The position numbers and the translations under genes are program-made. From positions 1-64,000 of the forward strand of contig JBBQSD010000008.1 in the NCBI GenBank assembly GCA_038214135.1: a DNA stretch of 64,000 nucleotides. The letters run 5' to 3'. The stretch's first letter is position 1. Each line of letters begins with the position of its first letter. Of this stretch, positions 26,591 through 35,220 are shown piece by piece. The notes below the pieces were generated by a model, which saw nothing but the letters and a program-made list of their open reading frames with translations, made no database searches and was not told the DNA's origin. This stretch comes from JANLSE01 sp038214135. GTDB taxonomy: Bacteria; Chloroflexota; Chloroflexia; Chloroflexales; Roseiflexaceae.

Positions 26591-27178
26591 GGGAATCGGC
26601 TCGGCAATTGTGATGCGGCGATGCGACATATCGACGACTTCACCGTTACTAATGACTTTACTGCCATAACACGAGACCATGGTGATCCGTTCGCTGCCAA
26701 TGGGCAGAATATACTGGACTTGATCGGGTGTGACCTGTAGTTGTTCGGTGATTGCATAGCGATAGCTATTGCCTTTTGCATCATAGAGCACGACTTCATC
26801 ACCGATTGCGAGTGTATCGATCTTCTCAAATGGTGCGGCTAATTTGGGAGCCTGATGGAAACGCAGAACGTGGCCCCAGAGCACAATATTCTCGCCCTGG
26901 CCTGGGCGCGAACTGAGGTTATACCAGCCAATATCGTGATCTGGAACAACGGGAATCTTGTTTTTGTCCAGCCCAACAGACACAAGTTTGCGATCAAGCT
27001 TGATCGCATCGATGCGCATGCGTACCGGGTTGAGCGGTTTCTTTGGCTTCGGGGTGGGGGTGGGTTTCGCAGCCTGGACACGTTCGGATGGATGGGCACC
27101 AACGGTTGGTATGCTGGCAATTCCGGAGAGCGCCAGAAGTGTGACAATACATACGAATAACGGTCGTAGGTGTCGCAT
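26588..27178 (-). CDS. Sortase (class D/E/F-like)
   Basis: 196-residue exported cysteine transpeptidase. I chose ATG 27178 because the upstream GGAG and the immediate signal peptide (MRHLRPLFVCIVTLLALSG) fit better than ATG 27223. After a Pro/Lys linker (KPTPTPKPKKP) the catalytic domain has the His in LWGHVLRF, the Cys in TMVSCYGS and the Arg in MSHRRITIAEP. All three catalytic residues are present. Sortases join surface proteins with an LPXTG-like signal to the cell wall or pilins. No substrate with such a signal is adjacent, and none of the secreted proteins in this window has one. Confidence 0.85.
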   Translation of the reverse strand: MRHLRPLFVCIVTLLALSGIASIPTVGAHPSERVQAAKPTPTPKPKKPLNPVRMRIDAIKLDRKLVSVGLDKNKIPVVPDHDIGWYNLSSRPGQGENIVLWGHVLRFHQAPKLAAPFEKIDTLAIGDEVVLYDAKGNSYRYAITEQLQVTPDQVQYILPIGSERITMVSCYGSKVISNGEVVDMSHRRITIAEPIP

Positions 27179-27240
27179 AGGGAACGGCTCCTCAGTCGTT
27201 GCTTCTCGATTCGAGTATACCATGCTTATGGTGCTTGAAT

Positions 27241-27298
27241 GGCCCTCATCCCCCGACCCCTTCTCCTATTGCCAGGGAGAAGGGTTGGGGTGAGGGGA
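27241..27298. repeat. CCCTCA(T/C)CCCC...GGGGTGAGGG palindromic repeat
   Basis: Long imperfect inverted repeat: CCCTCATCCCCCGACCCC (from 27243) against GGGTTGGGGTGAGGGG (to 27297), with an inner CTTCTCC/GGAGAAG stem. Other copies are at 28047-28092 (right half shortened), 56594-56649 and 59934-59972. Typical of dispersed REP-like palindromes. Confidence 0.75.
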
Positions 27299-27343
27299 AT
27301 CGGCGGCACACGCAGAAGAAGCCCCCTGCAAAGAGACCTAGCT

Positions 27344-27937
27344 CTACCAGCTTCTGCTGCGATGAATGGAATAATCGTGATTTGCATAGCTTCTACGTGA
27401 TCGAAAGCCAAGCCTGCTAAGATAGCGTTTGCCGCCCGTCACCAGCCAATCTGCGATGGTATGAGCAGCACCGCCAGTGATGAAGCCCAGTAAAAAGACC
27501 TGGGTTTCGGTTGGGTGTTCGTTTGCAAGGCTCATGAGTGCGTTGGCGAGGCGTATATGGTAATCGGGCACAATCATACCCAGTGCTGCCAACCCACGGG
27601 CAAGTACGAAGATTAGGAGGAATAATGCGCCAAAGAAATAGGCTAAACGCAGGAGTGGCGGAAGAATCAGGCCATGGCTCCAGAAATGGCGATGCGGGAT
27701 GAGCCATGTGTATAGCCACCAGATCCAGCTGAACCAGCCCCAGCGATCATCAATGGCCGAATCGAGATCCAGATCAGGCGAGAACAGCATTCCTGAGAGT
27801 AGATGTGCGCCAAACAATAGGCTGAGTGGTACTGCCACCTGTTGTGGCTGGCTCGCCGAGTATGCTGCATAGGCTGGGGGTAGCATCGCAAACCCCGTGA
27901 TAACCGTGATAATATCGTGCCCACGTGCGTCCGGCAT
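27344..27937 (-). CDS. DUF2227-type membrane metal-binding protein
   Basis: 197-residue integral membrane protein with about four hydrophobic segments (residues 20-55, 70-85, 95-125 and 145-165). Conserved acidic and His motifs FSPDLDLDSAIDDRW (about 52-66) and LIPHRHFWSHG (about 79-89) match a predicted metal-binding family (DUF2227, related to membrane-bound hydrolases that use SPDLD and HR-x-xSH motifs). A third HTIADW motif is at about 157. Biochemical function unknown. It is flanked by two copies of the same palindromic repeat. Confidence 0.8.
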   Translation of the reverse strand: MPDARGHDIITVITGFAMLPPAYAAYSASQPQQVAVPLSLLFGAHLLSGMLFSPDLDLDSAIDDRWGWFSWIWWLYTWLIPHRHFWSHGLILPPLLRLAYFFGALFLLIFVLARGLAALGMIVPDYHIRLANALMSLANEHPTETQVFLLGFITGGAAHTIADWLVTGGKRYLSRLGFRSRRSYANHDYSIHRSRSW

Positions 27938-28046
27938 AGCTGTTGTATCTCATCCACACTGCCTACTATGGCTGAGTATACACGAAATCGAACATATGTG
28001 CAATATGATGATCGCGGAGGGGTGTATCGAGCTACAACACGCGAAC

Positions 28047-28092
28047 GGCCCTCATCCCCCAGCCCCTTCTCCCATTGTCAGGGAGAAGGGGA
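28047..28092. repeat. Second copy of the CCCTCATCCCC palindrome
   Basis: GGCCCTCATCCCCCAGCCCC (from 28047), then CTTCTCCC and GGGAGAAGGGGA (to 28092); the outer part of the right arm is missing compared with the copy at 27241. Lies between galE and the DUF2227 gene. Confidence 0.7.
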
Positions 28093-28113
28093 GCGATTGA
28101 TGCGCCTTCGGGG

Positions 28114-29097
28114 CTATTTCGCGTATCCATTGGGATGGGTGCTGTGCCATTCCCAGGCACTGGCAACAATCTGCTCCAGTTCGGGATATTTCGGGCTCCA
28201 GCCGAGTTCCTGGCGGATCTTTGCGGAAGATGCGACCAGAACAGCGGGATCGCCAGCTCGGCGCGGGCCGAATTCGTGGGGAATCTCGCGGCCTGTCACG
28301 CGCTCGGCTGTCTCGATCAACTCAAGAATCGTAAAGCCGTTGCCATTGCCGAGGTTGTATTTACGGCTGCCCAACGTATCGAGCGCTTGCATGGCCAGAA
28401 TGTGGGCCTGTGCCAGATCGACGATATGGACATAATCACGCACGCAGGTGCCATCTTTGGTTGGGTAATCATTCCCAAAAACCATGACTTTCTCGCGTTT
28501 GCCGAGCGCAACTTCTAGCACGATGGGAATGATATGAAACTCGGGGCTGTGATCCTCACCACGGTTTGGCGTATCGCCAGCGGCATTAAAATAGCGCAGG
28601 CAGGCCGATTTCAGGCCATAGATCCGTTCGAACCAGTAGAGTGCGCGCTCCATAAAGAACTTTGACTCACCATATGGCGAACCAGGGACGATCCGCTCAT
28701 CTGGTTCGATTGGCATCTTGGCCGGATCATCGAACAAATTGGCCGTTGAAGAAAAGATGAAGCGCCCGACATCATTGGCAACGGCCTGTTCAAGCAGATT
28801 GGTACCAGCGACAAGATTATCGCGCAGATACTTGAGTGGCAGTTGCATGCTTTCGCCAACCAGGGTGTATGAAGCGAAATGCATGATCGCATCGAAATTG
28901 CGATGCTCCTGGAACAGGCGCTTGACCGCATCGCTATCGCCGAGATCACCGACGACGAGTGGAACATCAGCGGGAACGGCTTCGCGATGGCCCTGATAGA
29001 GGCTATCGAACACCACACATTCATGGCCAGCTGCGAGCAACTCAGCGGTACAGATGCTGCCAATATAGCCAGCGCCGCCTGTCACCAGTACTTTCAA
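28114..29097 (-). CDS. galE: UDP-glucose 4-epimerase
   Basis: Extended short-chain dehydrogenase that interconverts UDP-glucose and UDP-galactose with bound NAD. It has 327 residues. I placed the start at TTG 29097 because AAGGAG lies 7 nt upstream and the next residues MKVLVTGGAGYIGS are the canonical N-terminus; the ATG-initiated frame at 29136 adds 13 unlikely residues. NAD loop TGGAGYIGS, FSSTANLF strand (usual SSxAxxYG altered), catalytic YGESK (about residue 148), substrate region RYFNAAGD. Provides galactosyl donors for glycan synthesis; downstream of aroA on the same strand with a 144-bp gap. Confidence 0.93.
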   Translation of the reverse strand: MKVLVTGGAGYIGSICTAELLAAGHECVVFDSLYQGHREAVPADVPLVVGDLGDSDAVKRLFQEHRNFDAIMHFASYTLVGESMQLPLKYLRDNLVAGTNLLEQAVANDVGRFIFSSTANLFDDPAKMPIEPDERIVPGSPYGESKFFMERALYWFERIYGLKSACLRYFNAAGDTPNRGEDHSPEFHIIPIVLEVALGKREKVMVFGNDYPTKDGTCVRDYVHIVDLAQAHILAMQALDTLGSRKYNLGNGNGFTILELIETAERVTGREIPHEFGPRRAGDPAVLVASSAKIRQELGWSPKYPELEQIVASAWEWHSTHPNGYAK

Positions 29098-29241
29098 GTG
29101 AGACTCCTTGTCTGTGGCTAACATTCGCAGGGGCACGGTATATCACACCCGTACGAGCATATCAAATGAACCTGATTGTATCGTGCCTAGTATAGTGCAT
29201 GAAGATGTTTGCCCAATGAATAGCCCTAGCCGTGGTGATGA

Positions 29242-30543
29242 CTATGCGTCGCCACCGATCTGCTTGAGCGTTTCCCAGAACCCAGGGTAGGAGACATCGA
29301 CAGCTTCTGCGCCCGTTATAATCGTTTCGTTCGATGCAACCAGCCCGGCAATTGCCCAGGCCATCGCCAGGCGATGATCCTCGTGGCTAGCCAGGGTTGC
29401 GCCACGCAGACGCCCGCCCGTGATACCCATGCCATCGCCGGTTGGTTCAACAGTCACACGCATTGCGTCCAGGCCATGAGCAACTGTTGCGATGCGGTCG
29501 GTTTCTTTGGCGCGTAATTCCTGGGCATCACGAACAAGCGTATCGCCGGTGGCACATGCGGCGGCAATCGCCAGTACTGGAATCTCATCGATCAGGCGTG
29601 GAATGATCGATCCGCCAATTTCGATGCCGCGCAATCGTGATGAGCGAACCGTCACATCGCCAACTGGTTCGCTGCCGGCCATGCGTTCGTTACTGATCGT
29701 CAGATCGGCACCCATCATGCGTAGTGCTTCGAGCGCACCGGTTCGCGATGGATTCAAACAAACACCAACAGTCGTCAGTTCGGCATCTGGATGAATTGCT
29801 GCAGCAACCCACCAGAAAGCTGCCGATGATGGATCGCCAGGAACGTGTAGCGAGAGTGATTTGGGAATGCCAGGGTGGGTTGTTGGTGTCAACCGTACCG
29901 TCACACCCTCAGTGACAATATCGACGCCCATTGCCGCGAGCATGCGCTCGGTATGATCGCGCCCATCGGTGCGCCCGGTTAGTGTAAGCGGGCCAGTTCC
30001 AGCAAGGGCTGCCAAAAGCAGTGCGCTCTTCACCTGAGCTGAGGCGATTGGCAATTCATACGCTCCGCCATGCAGCCGCGCTCCCCGAACACCAAGTGGT
30101 GCGAGTTCGCCGCCTTTGCGCCCATCTAGAACGGCTCCTAGCGCTCGGAGCGGCGCGACAATCCGCTTTTGTGGGCGCGAACGCAATGAGGCATCGCCAG
30201 TCAGAACGGCGAACATGCCCTCCTGTCCAGCCAGAATGCCGGTGAGCAGGCGTAGGGTTGTGCCGGAATTGCCACAATCGAGAATATCAGCAGGTTCCTG
30301 GAGGCCATGCAGGCCGCGCCCAATCACATGGACGCTATCACCATCGTGGTTGATCGTCACACCAAGGGCGCGCATGCAGGCAATCGTCGAACGGCAATCG
30401 GCACCTGGCAGAAAGTGGGTAATATCGGCTTCACCATCGGCTAAACTGTTGAACAGCACTGCCCGATGCGAGATCGACTTATCGCCAGGCACTTCAATTG
30501 TGCCGCGGAGCCGTTGCGGAGGGGCAATCGTCACTATCGTCAT
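29242..30543 (-). CDS. aroA: 3-phosphoshikimate 1-carboxyvinyltransferase (EPSP synthase)
   Basis: Sixth step of the shikimate pathway: transfers enolpyruvyl from PEP to shikimate-3-phosphate. It has 433 residues from ATG 30543; a longer frame to 30597 adds an unlikely 18 residues. Signatures: VPGDKSISHRA (residues 16-26), LDCGNSGTTLRLL (about 87), PIASAQVKSALLLAAL (about 165), LRAKETDRI (about 335) and a C-terminal EDHRLAMAWAI. The LDCGNSGTT form with Ala/Gly variation in this loop is of the class that includes glyphosate-tolerant enzymes, but class assignment needs alignment. No other aro genes are adjacent. Confidence 0.95.
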   Translation of the reverse strand: MTIVTIAPPQRLRGTIEVPGDKSISHRAVLFNSLADGEADITHFLPGADCRSTIACMRALGVTINHDGDSVHVIGRGLHGLQEPADILDCGNSGTTLRLLTGILAGQEGMFAVLTGDASLRSRPQKRIVAPLRALGAVLDGRKGGELAPLGVRGARLHGGAYELPIASAQVKSALLLAALAGTGPLTLTGRTDGRDHTERMLAAMGVDIVTEGVTVRLTPTTHPGIPKSLSLHVPGDPSSAAFWWVAAAIHPDAELTTVGVCLNPSRTGALEALRMMGADLTISNERMAGSEPVGDVTVRSSRLRGIEIGGSIIPRLIDEIPVLAIAAACATGDTLVRDAQELRAKETDRIATVAHGLDAMRVTVEPTGDGMGITGGRLRGATLASHEDHRLAMAWAIAGLVASNETIITGAEAVDVSYPGFWETLKQIGGDA

Positions 30544-30660
30544 GATTCTCTGCCTCTGTTGATGCGAAACGCAGGCCCAGTAACGGGCTGCAATCATTGT
30601 AGCCGATCACAGCCCAGGGCTTGCGGAGAGGTTGGGGCTGTCATGGCACCATCGAGGGGG

Positions 30661-30771
30661 AAGGGCGGTTCGCGAACCGCCCTTACGATCATTGCGACCA
30701 GATATGGCCTGAGCACATTCCCGACGCTGGTGAAGGGGCGGTTCGCGAACCGCCCTTACGATCATTGCGAC
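30661..30771. repeat. Two direct copies of a GGGCGGTTCGCGAACCGCCC palindrome
   Basis: Copy 1 at 30661-30698 and copy 2 at 30733-30771 each consist of AAGGGCGGTTCGCGAACCGC followed by CCTTACGATCATTGCGAC. The palindrome is perfect for over 20 bp. They lie in the 270-bp gap between aroA and the FHA regulator, 72 bp apart. Confidence 0.85.
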
Positions 30772-30815
30772 GTGGTGTGCAAACCAATAGTGGAACCTGT
30801 AATGCAGAGGTTTCG

Positions 30816-31475
30816 CTACTCGGGTGCAGCGATCAGTTTATAACCGAACCCGCGTACGGTGACGATAAAGCGTGGGTTGCCTGGATCGGCCTCGATTCGT
30901 TGGCGGAGGCGATAGATCAATGCATCGATCGCGTTATAGTCATAGACTTCGTAATCCCAGACGTTTTTGGCGATCTCATCCTTGCTGATCACCTGGCCTT
31001 TGTGGGTGTAGAGCAGTTCCAGCAGCTGAAATTCCTTGACAGTCAGCGGTGGTTCGATCAGCTTGCCAAGCACATACACCTCTTTAGCACGGCTATCGAG
31101 GCGTAATGCTTCTTCGCTGGCGCGTACACGCTTCAGCACTTCGATAGGAAGCGGCCCTTTTTGGGTAGCACCAGGATCGCTGAAGATGATTTCGACATCC
31201 GCAACCCAGATGGTATCCTGGTTGTGCAGCGTGCGAGCACCATCAATCCGTTCACCATTGATATAGGTACCATTGGTGCTCTCAAGATCACGAATAAAAT
31301 AGCCAGTCTCGTCGCGCTCAAAGCGAGCATGGCGACGTGAGGCCAAGGGGTGGTCGATAATCAGGTCGTTGGCACTATCGCGCCCGATGGTGAGCAGAGG
31401 TTTGGTCCATTCCATCTGCGATGGGCTCGAATCCTGACGCCGAACGACAAGGAGCGGGGCCGGACCGTCCTGCAT
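30816..31475 (-). CDS. FHA domain plus OmpR-type winged-helix transcription regulator
   Basis: 219 residues. I chose ATG 31475, which follows GGAGGAGTGACC. Residues 25-100 are an FHA phosphothreonine-binding domain (LLTIGRDSANDLIIDHPLAS, then RRHARF and STNGTYING, all key residues present). Residues 120-219 are a PhoB/OmpR-type winged helix (LTVKEFQLLELLYTHKGQVI, then IDALIYRLRQRIE and VRGFGYKL). There is no receiver domain. The natural model is a regulator docking onto a threonine-phosphorylated partner, as in mycobacterial EmbR, though here the FHA domain comes first and there is no BTAD. It is divergent from the Ser/Thr kinase at 31702, a plausible upstream kinase. Confidence 0.9.
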   Translation of the reverse strand: MQDGPAPLLVVRRQDSSPSQMEWTKPLLTIGRDSANDLIIDHPLASRRHARFERDETGYFIRDLESTNGTYINGERIDGARTLHNQDTIWVADVEIIFSDPGATQKGPLPIEVLKRVRASEEALRLDSRAKEVYVLGKLIEPPLTVKEFQLLELLYTHKGQVISKDEIAKNVWDYEVYDYNAIDALIYRLRQRIEADPGNPRFIVTVRGFGYKLIAAPE

Positions 31476-31701
31476 GGTCACTCCTCCAGAAACCTGCGCC
31501 AGCACAGCGGCTTTAATTCCGATGCGTAGTGTGGTACAATCGGCTAGATTCTGTAAGGGATTATACCACAGGCCTGCCTCACAAGGCTAGTTCGTACGGC
31601 GGGTTAGTGCTGTGCATCTTTGATTGAATGATGCAGCACGAGCCGCTCTGGTTTACAGCATTTAACGGTGGCGTTGGCCATCGTCCAGCCCGCAGGAGTT
31701 C

Positions 31702-33471
31702 GTGTTGACGTCGCTGATTGGTCGGCAGTTTGGGCGCTACACGATCCAGCAAGAGATCGGGCGCGGCGGGATGGCGCGTGTCTATCGGGCGCGTGATACG
31801 CAACTCAAGCGTACCGTTGCGCTCAAGGTGCTGGCACCCCAGCTTGCCCTCGATGCCGAGTTCATCCAGCGCTTCGACCGCGAGGCGGTGATTGCGGCGA
31901 ACCTCCAGCACCCGAATATCGTCACGATTTTTGATGTTGGCGAATATGAGGGGCTGCGCTGTATTGCAATGGAATACATCCAGGGCCGTACGCTGCACGC
32001 CCTTATCCAGGAACGCGGTGCTCTTGGCCTTACCTATGCGATCCCGATCATTGCGGCAGTTGCATCGGCACTCGATTATGCCCATACGCAGGGTGCCGTT
32101 CACCGTGATATTAAGCCGCATAATATTATGCTCAGCGTCGATGGCCGCATTCTGCTAACAGATTTTGGTATCGCCCAGGCCCCCGAATCGCGTGGTAGCG
32201 AACGCCTGACGCGTACCGGGATCTTCATGGGCACGCCAGAGTATATTTCTCCAGAACAGGCATCGGCACAGCGCGTTGATGGGCGCAGTGATCTCTATTC
32301 ATTGGGGATTACGGCCTATGAAATAATTACGGGGAAGGTGCCGTTCTCTGGCGCAACACCGCAGTTGATGCTGGCCCATTTGCAACAGCCACCACCACCG
32401 CTCTCATCGGTGATTGCCGATCAGCCACCAGAACTGGATCTTGTTCTGGCGCGTGTCCTGGCCAAAAGCCCCGACAAACGCTATGCAACCGGGGCAGCAT
32501 TTGTAACGGCCCTGCGTGAAGTTGCGCGTAGTTATCAGGTGATTGAAGCGACCAGTTCTGATCTGGCGAAATTAGCCCAACCGGAATCGTCATCTGGGCA
32601 GCGTACGCTGGCTGTTGATCGCGGGCAAACCCAACCTGAGCCAGCAGTGGCAGCGCCACCCGTTCGCCCATCAAGGCCACCAGAGCCGGAACGTCAGCGG
32701 CCAATGCCTCCGCCAGTACGCCGAACAAATGATCCTGTACGCCCGCCTGATAGCAACCCACGCCCGATCAATCCAGTTCAGCCAATTGGATCACGCCTGC
32801 CGAATTGGCGTATTATCGCGCCAATCGCCATTATTGTTGTGTTGCTTGTGTTGCTGCTGTATGTTGCTGTTGGTGGTCGTTCGCGCCCGTCTTTAAGGAC
32901 GCCGATCATCCCTTCGACAGTACCGTCCTTGACTGCACTACCACCCACGCTATTACCAACGAGCGTTCCAAGCCCAATAGCCATACCTTCCGAAACAGCA
33001 ATACCGATTGCTAGCGCGACACCAAGTGAAGTGCCAACACCAACGCTACGCCCACGCCGCCCAACTCCAGTTGTGCCTATTGAGATACCAACCGAAATTC
33101 CGACCGATGTTATCGAGCCAACAATCGAAATCCCGACTGAGACGCCCACCGAAACGCCCACCGAGACAATCGCGCCAACCACGGTGGTGCCCATCCCAAC
33201 CACAGCAGTTCCAGTGGCGACAACAGCGCTGCCCATTCCAACCACGGTAGTTCCGGTGGCAACCACAGCAGTTCCGGTGGCGACAACAGCGCTGCCTATC
33301 CCAACGACGATAGTTCCGGTGGCAACCACAGCGCTTCCATCGCTGACACCAGTGCCATTGAGTGCCACAAGTGCCCCGCCAACTCTAATGCCTGAATTGC
33401 CGACAGCGACGAATTCCCCATTACCAACGATAGATATACTGCCAACTCTCACGCTTACGCTGACACCATAA
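31702..33471 (+). CDS. Receptor-type Ser/Thr protein kinase with Pro/Thr-rich extracellular tail
   Basis: 589 residues, start GTG 31702 with GCAGGAG upstream. Kinase domain 11-275: GRGGMARVYRA, Lys42, HRDIKPHN (about 133), DFGIAQ (about 155), GTPEYISPE. Then a Pro-rich cytoplasmic linker (310-365), one membrane helix (about 373-393, IIAPIAIIVVLLVLLLYVAV), and a low-complexity outer tail made of TTAVPVATTALPIP-like and IEIPTETPTE repeats. No PASTA or other folded sensor domain. All catalytic residues present. The next gene starts 4 nt after its stop, so the two are cotranscribed. Divergent from the FHA regulator. Confidence 0.92.
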   Translation: MLTSLIGRQFGRYTIQQEIGRGGMARVYRARDTQLKRTVALKVLAPQLALDAEFIQRFDREAVIAANLQHPNIVTIFDVGEYEGLRCIAMEYIQGRTLHALIQERGALGLTYAIPIIAAVASALDYAHTQGAVHRDIKPHNIMLSVDGRILLTDFGIAQAPESRGSERLTRTGIFMGTPEYISPEQASAQRVDGRSDLYSLGITAYEIITGKVPFSGATPQLMLAHLQQPPPPLSSVIADQPPELDLVLARVLAKSPDKRYATGAAFVTALREVARSYQVIEATSSDLAKLAQPESSSGQRTLAVDRGQTQPEPAVAAPPVRPSRPPEPERQRPMPPPVRRTNDPVRPPDSNPRPINPVQPIGSRLPNWRIIAPIAIIVVLLVLLLYVAVGGRSRPSLRTPIIPSTVPSLTALPPTLLPTSVPSPIAIPSETAIPIASATPSEVPTPTLRPRRPTPVVPIEIPTEIPTDVIEPTIEIPTETPTETPTETIAPTTVVPIPTTAVPVATTALPIPTTVVPVATTAVPVATTALPIPTTIVPVATTALPSLTPVPLSATSAPPTLMPELPTATNSPLPTIDILPTLTLTLTP

Positions 33472-33475
33472 CCAG

Positions 33476-34501
33476 ATGATTTCGAGCGATGCCATACCGC
33501 TTATGCCACTGCATATGCTGGAATTACCATCAGCGCTGCGTGAGGGTATTGCTGCTGCACTCACCACTGTACCAACGGCACGCTGGATGCGCGCAGCCCA
33601 GGAGCTTAGTGAGCGCTATCGTGCGAACCGGAATGGATCGGAGCAGCCACTGGCGCGTGGCAGCGACCAGGCGCTTGGCTATGCTGCGCTGATCCTGCCG
33701 GCTGCCTATGCCCAATTGCGTGGTGCTATGGCGGCAACTGCTGCGCGTGTGCCACGATGGAATCCAACATCACTGCTTGATCTTGGGAGTGGGCCAGGAA
33801 CTGCACTATGGGCTGCACTCGCCCAATGGCCATGGATCGAGCGTATCACTGCCTGGGAGCGTGAACCGGCCCTGATTGCGCTTGGCCGTGAATTGGCAGC
33901 TCGTGGCCCTGCTGCACTTCAGCGAACATCCTGGGAACGAACTGACCTGCGCCAGATCACGGAAACTGGGTCAACCTTCGATCTGGTGGTGCTTGGCCAT
34001 GTTCTGAACGAACTGGATGCCGAACTGCGTGTGCTGGTTATTCAAGCGGCATGGCGGCGCACATCCGGGGTTCTGTTGATCGTGGAGCCGGGCACATCTG
34101 CGGCATTCGCAATTGTTCGTGCGGCCCGTGATCACCTGCTCAACGATGGGGCGCAGACACTCGCGCCCTGTGCGCACGACATGCCATGCCCATTGATCGA
34201 TGATTGGTGCCACTTCCCACAGCGCCTGAAACGTCCAGATTTCCAGCGCCGTGTACGCGCAGCGCCATCAGAATGGGAAGATAGCAAGTACAGCTATGCG
34301 GCCATGGCACGCTTCGCAGCAGAACAACCGATCTGGGGCCGCGTTATTCGTGAGCCAACCTCGAATAAAGCCTATGCAGAGGCATTGATCTCATCCCGCA
34401 CTGGCATCGTGCGCCGAAGGGCACTCAAACGGCATCGCGATGCCTTTCGGCGGGTTAAGGCATTAGAATGGGGCCAGGCTCTGCCCGATGACGAAGAGTA
34501 A
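33476..34501 (+). CDS. Rsm22-like small-ribosomal-subunit methyltransferase
   Basis: 341 residues. SAM-binding Rossmann motif LLDLGSGPGTALWAA (about 100-114), WEREPALIALG (acidic ribose-binding Glu), FDLVVLGHVLNEL (motif IV). C-terminal Cys cluster CAHDMPCPLIDDWCHF (about 233-248) is the metal/iron-sulfur signature of the Rsm22 family, which assists mitochondrial and bacterial small-subunit assembly or rRNA methylation. Substrate not established. Start ATG 33476 lies 4 nt after the kinase stop codon and lacks its own clear ribosome site, suggesting translational coupling. Confidence 0.85.
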   Translation: MISSDAIPLMPLHMLELPSALREGIAAALTTVPTARWMRAAQELSERYRANRNGSEQPLARGSDQALGYAALILPAAYAQLRGAMAATAARVPRWNPTSLLDLGSGPGTALWAALAQWPWIERITAWEREPALIALGRELAARGPAALQRTSWERTDLRQITETGSTFDLVVLGHVLNELDAELRVLVIQAAWRRTSGVLLIVEPGTSAAFAIVRAARDHLLNDGAQTLAPCAHDMPCPLIDDWCHFPQRLKRPDFQRRVRAAPSEWEDSKYSYAAMARFAAEQPIWGRVIREPTSNKAYAEALISSRTGIVRRRALKRHRDAFRRVKALEWGQALPDDEE

Positions 34502-34780
34502 TATATGAGCGCAGGAGTTATGGGTTAAAGGTGTAGAAAACATGCTGAGGCTGTGCAGCCATACTTGCACACTCCACATCTTCAATGATATTTGGCCTTG
34601 TTCACTTGCTGGTTCAGAATTCTGACTTCTGACTCCTGAATACTCACGTTTGGCATGCTCACCTTTGACTAGGCGCAGACCTACCCACATGGGTGGGGCT
34701 AGCGCAAGCGCATGGCTCTATACTGAACGAGTGATACACAATAGCCCAGATGAATGGGCCGCGTAGGAAGAGGGCACACA
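34502..34780. other. Gene-free interval with a heptamer repeat
   Basis: About 280 bp without a convincing ORF. At 34614-34650 it carries CAGAATTCTGACTTCTGACT followed by CCTGAATACT, a minus-oriented copy of the CAGGAGT heptamer repeat. The rest shows no structure I can name apart from the ribosome site of the next gene. Confidence 0.6.
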
Positions 34781-35122
34781 ATGAGCACCAAATGGGAATA
34801 CAAAGTCGCCTATGTTGATCGCTGGCGGCGCACGTCGGTTGAGGGCCAGGAGGTTCATCCAGAAGAGAATGAGCGTTCGAGTGCATTTGCACGCCGCTTC
34901 TTGAATGGATTGGGTACGGATGGTTGGGAGCTGGTTGGTATTCAGCACACTATGCCAGGCCAATCCTATATGGTCTTTAAGCGTGCCCTTGCCGATGGCG
35001 CAGAGCCAGATCTGTCGGTCGTTAAGGGCGAGCCACGCGGCGAGGGCCATGGTCATCACGGCCATCACGGCTCCGACGATAAGCCAGAGCAAGCAGCCAG
35101 CGACGAGACCGTCTCGCTGTAG
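34781..35122 (+). CDS. DUF4177-like small protein with His-rich tail
   Basis: 113 residues from ATG 34781 (GGAAGAGGG upstream). The core WEYKVAYVDRW...FLNGLGTDGWELVGIQ matches the DUF4177 pattern (WEYK start, lGxdGWELv). The C-terminal 40 residues are Gly/His/acid-rich (GEGHGHHGHHGSDDK) and could bind metal. Function unknown. A perfect 16-bp hairpin follows. Confidence 0.75.
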   Translation: MSTKWEYKVAYVDRWRRTSVEGQEVHPEENERSSAFARRFLNGLGTDGWELVGIQHTMPGQSYMVFKRALADGAEPDLSVVKGEPRGEGHGHHGHHGSDDKPEQAASDETVSL

Positions 35123-35144
35123 TAATATCCTGACGGACATTGGT

Positions 35145-35182
35145 GCGGGGTAGAGACGCAAAATCTTGCGTCTCTACCCCGC
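35145..35182. repeat. GTAGAGACGCA palindrome acting as possible terminator
   Basis: Perfect 16-bp stem GCGGGGTAGAGACGCA / TGCGTCTCTACCCCGC with a 6-nt AAATCT loop, followed by ATTTTGTC. A second copy with a 14-bp stem and the same core is at 40101-40134. Both sit between gene ends, so the dispersed repeat may double as a terminator. Confidence 0.8.
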
Positions 35183-35220
35183 ATTTTGTCACCGTATCAT
35201 GTTGTCACGTCGTCAGCGTG

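Noticed and set aside
32778..33452. Gly/Val repeat frame (GVSVGVSVGIS) on the minus strand
   Set aside because: Mirror of the Pro/Thr-rich repeats of the Ser/Thr kinase tail. Low complexity only.
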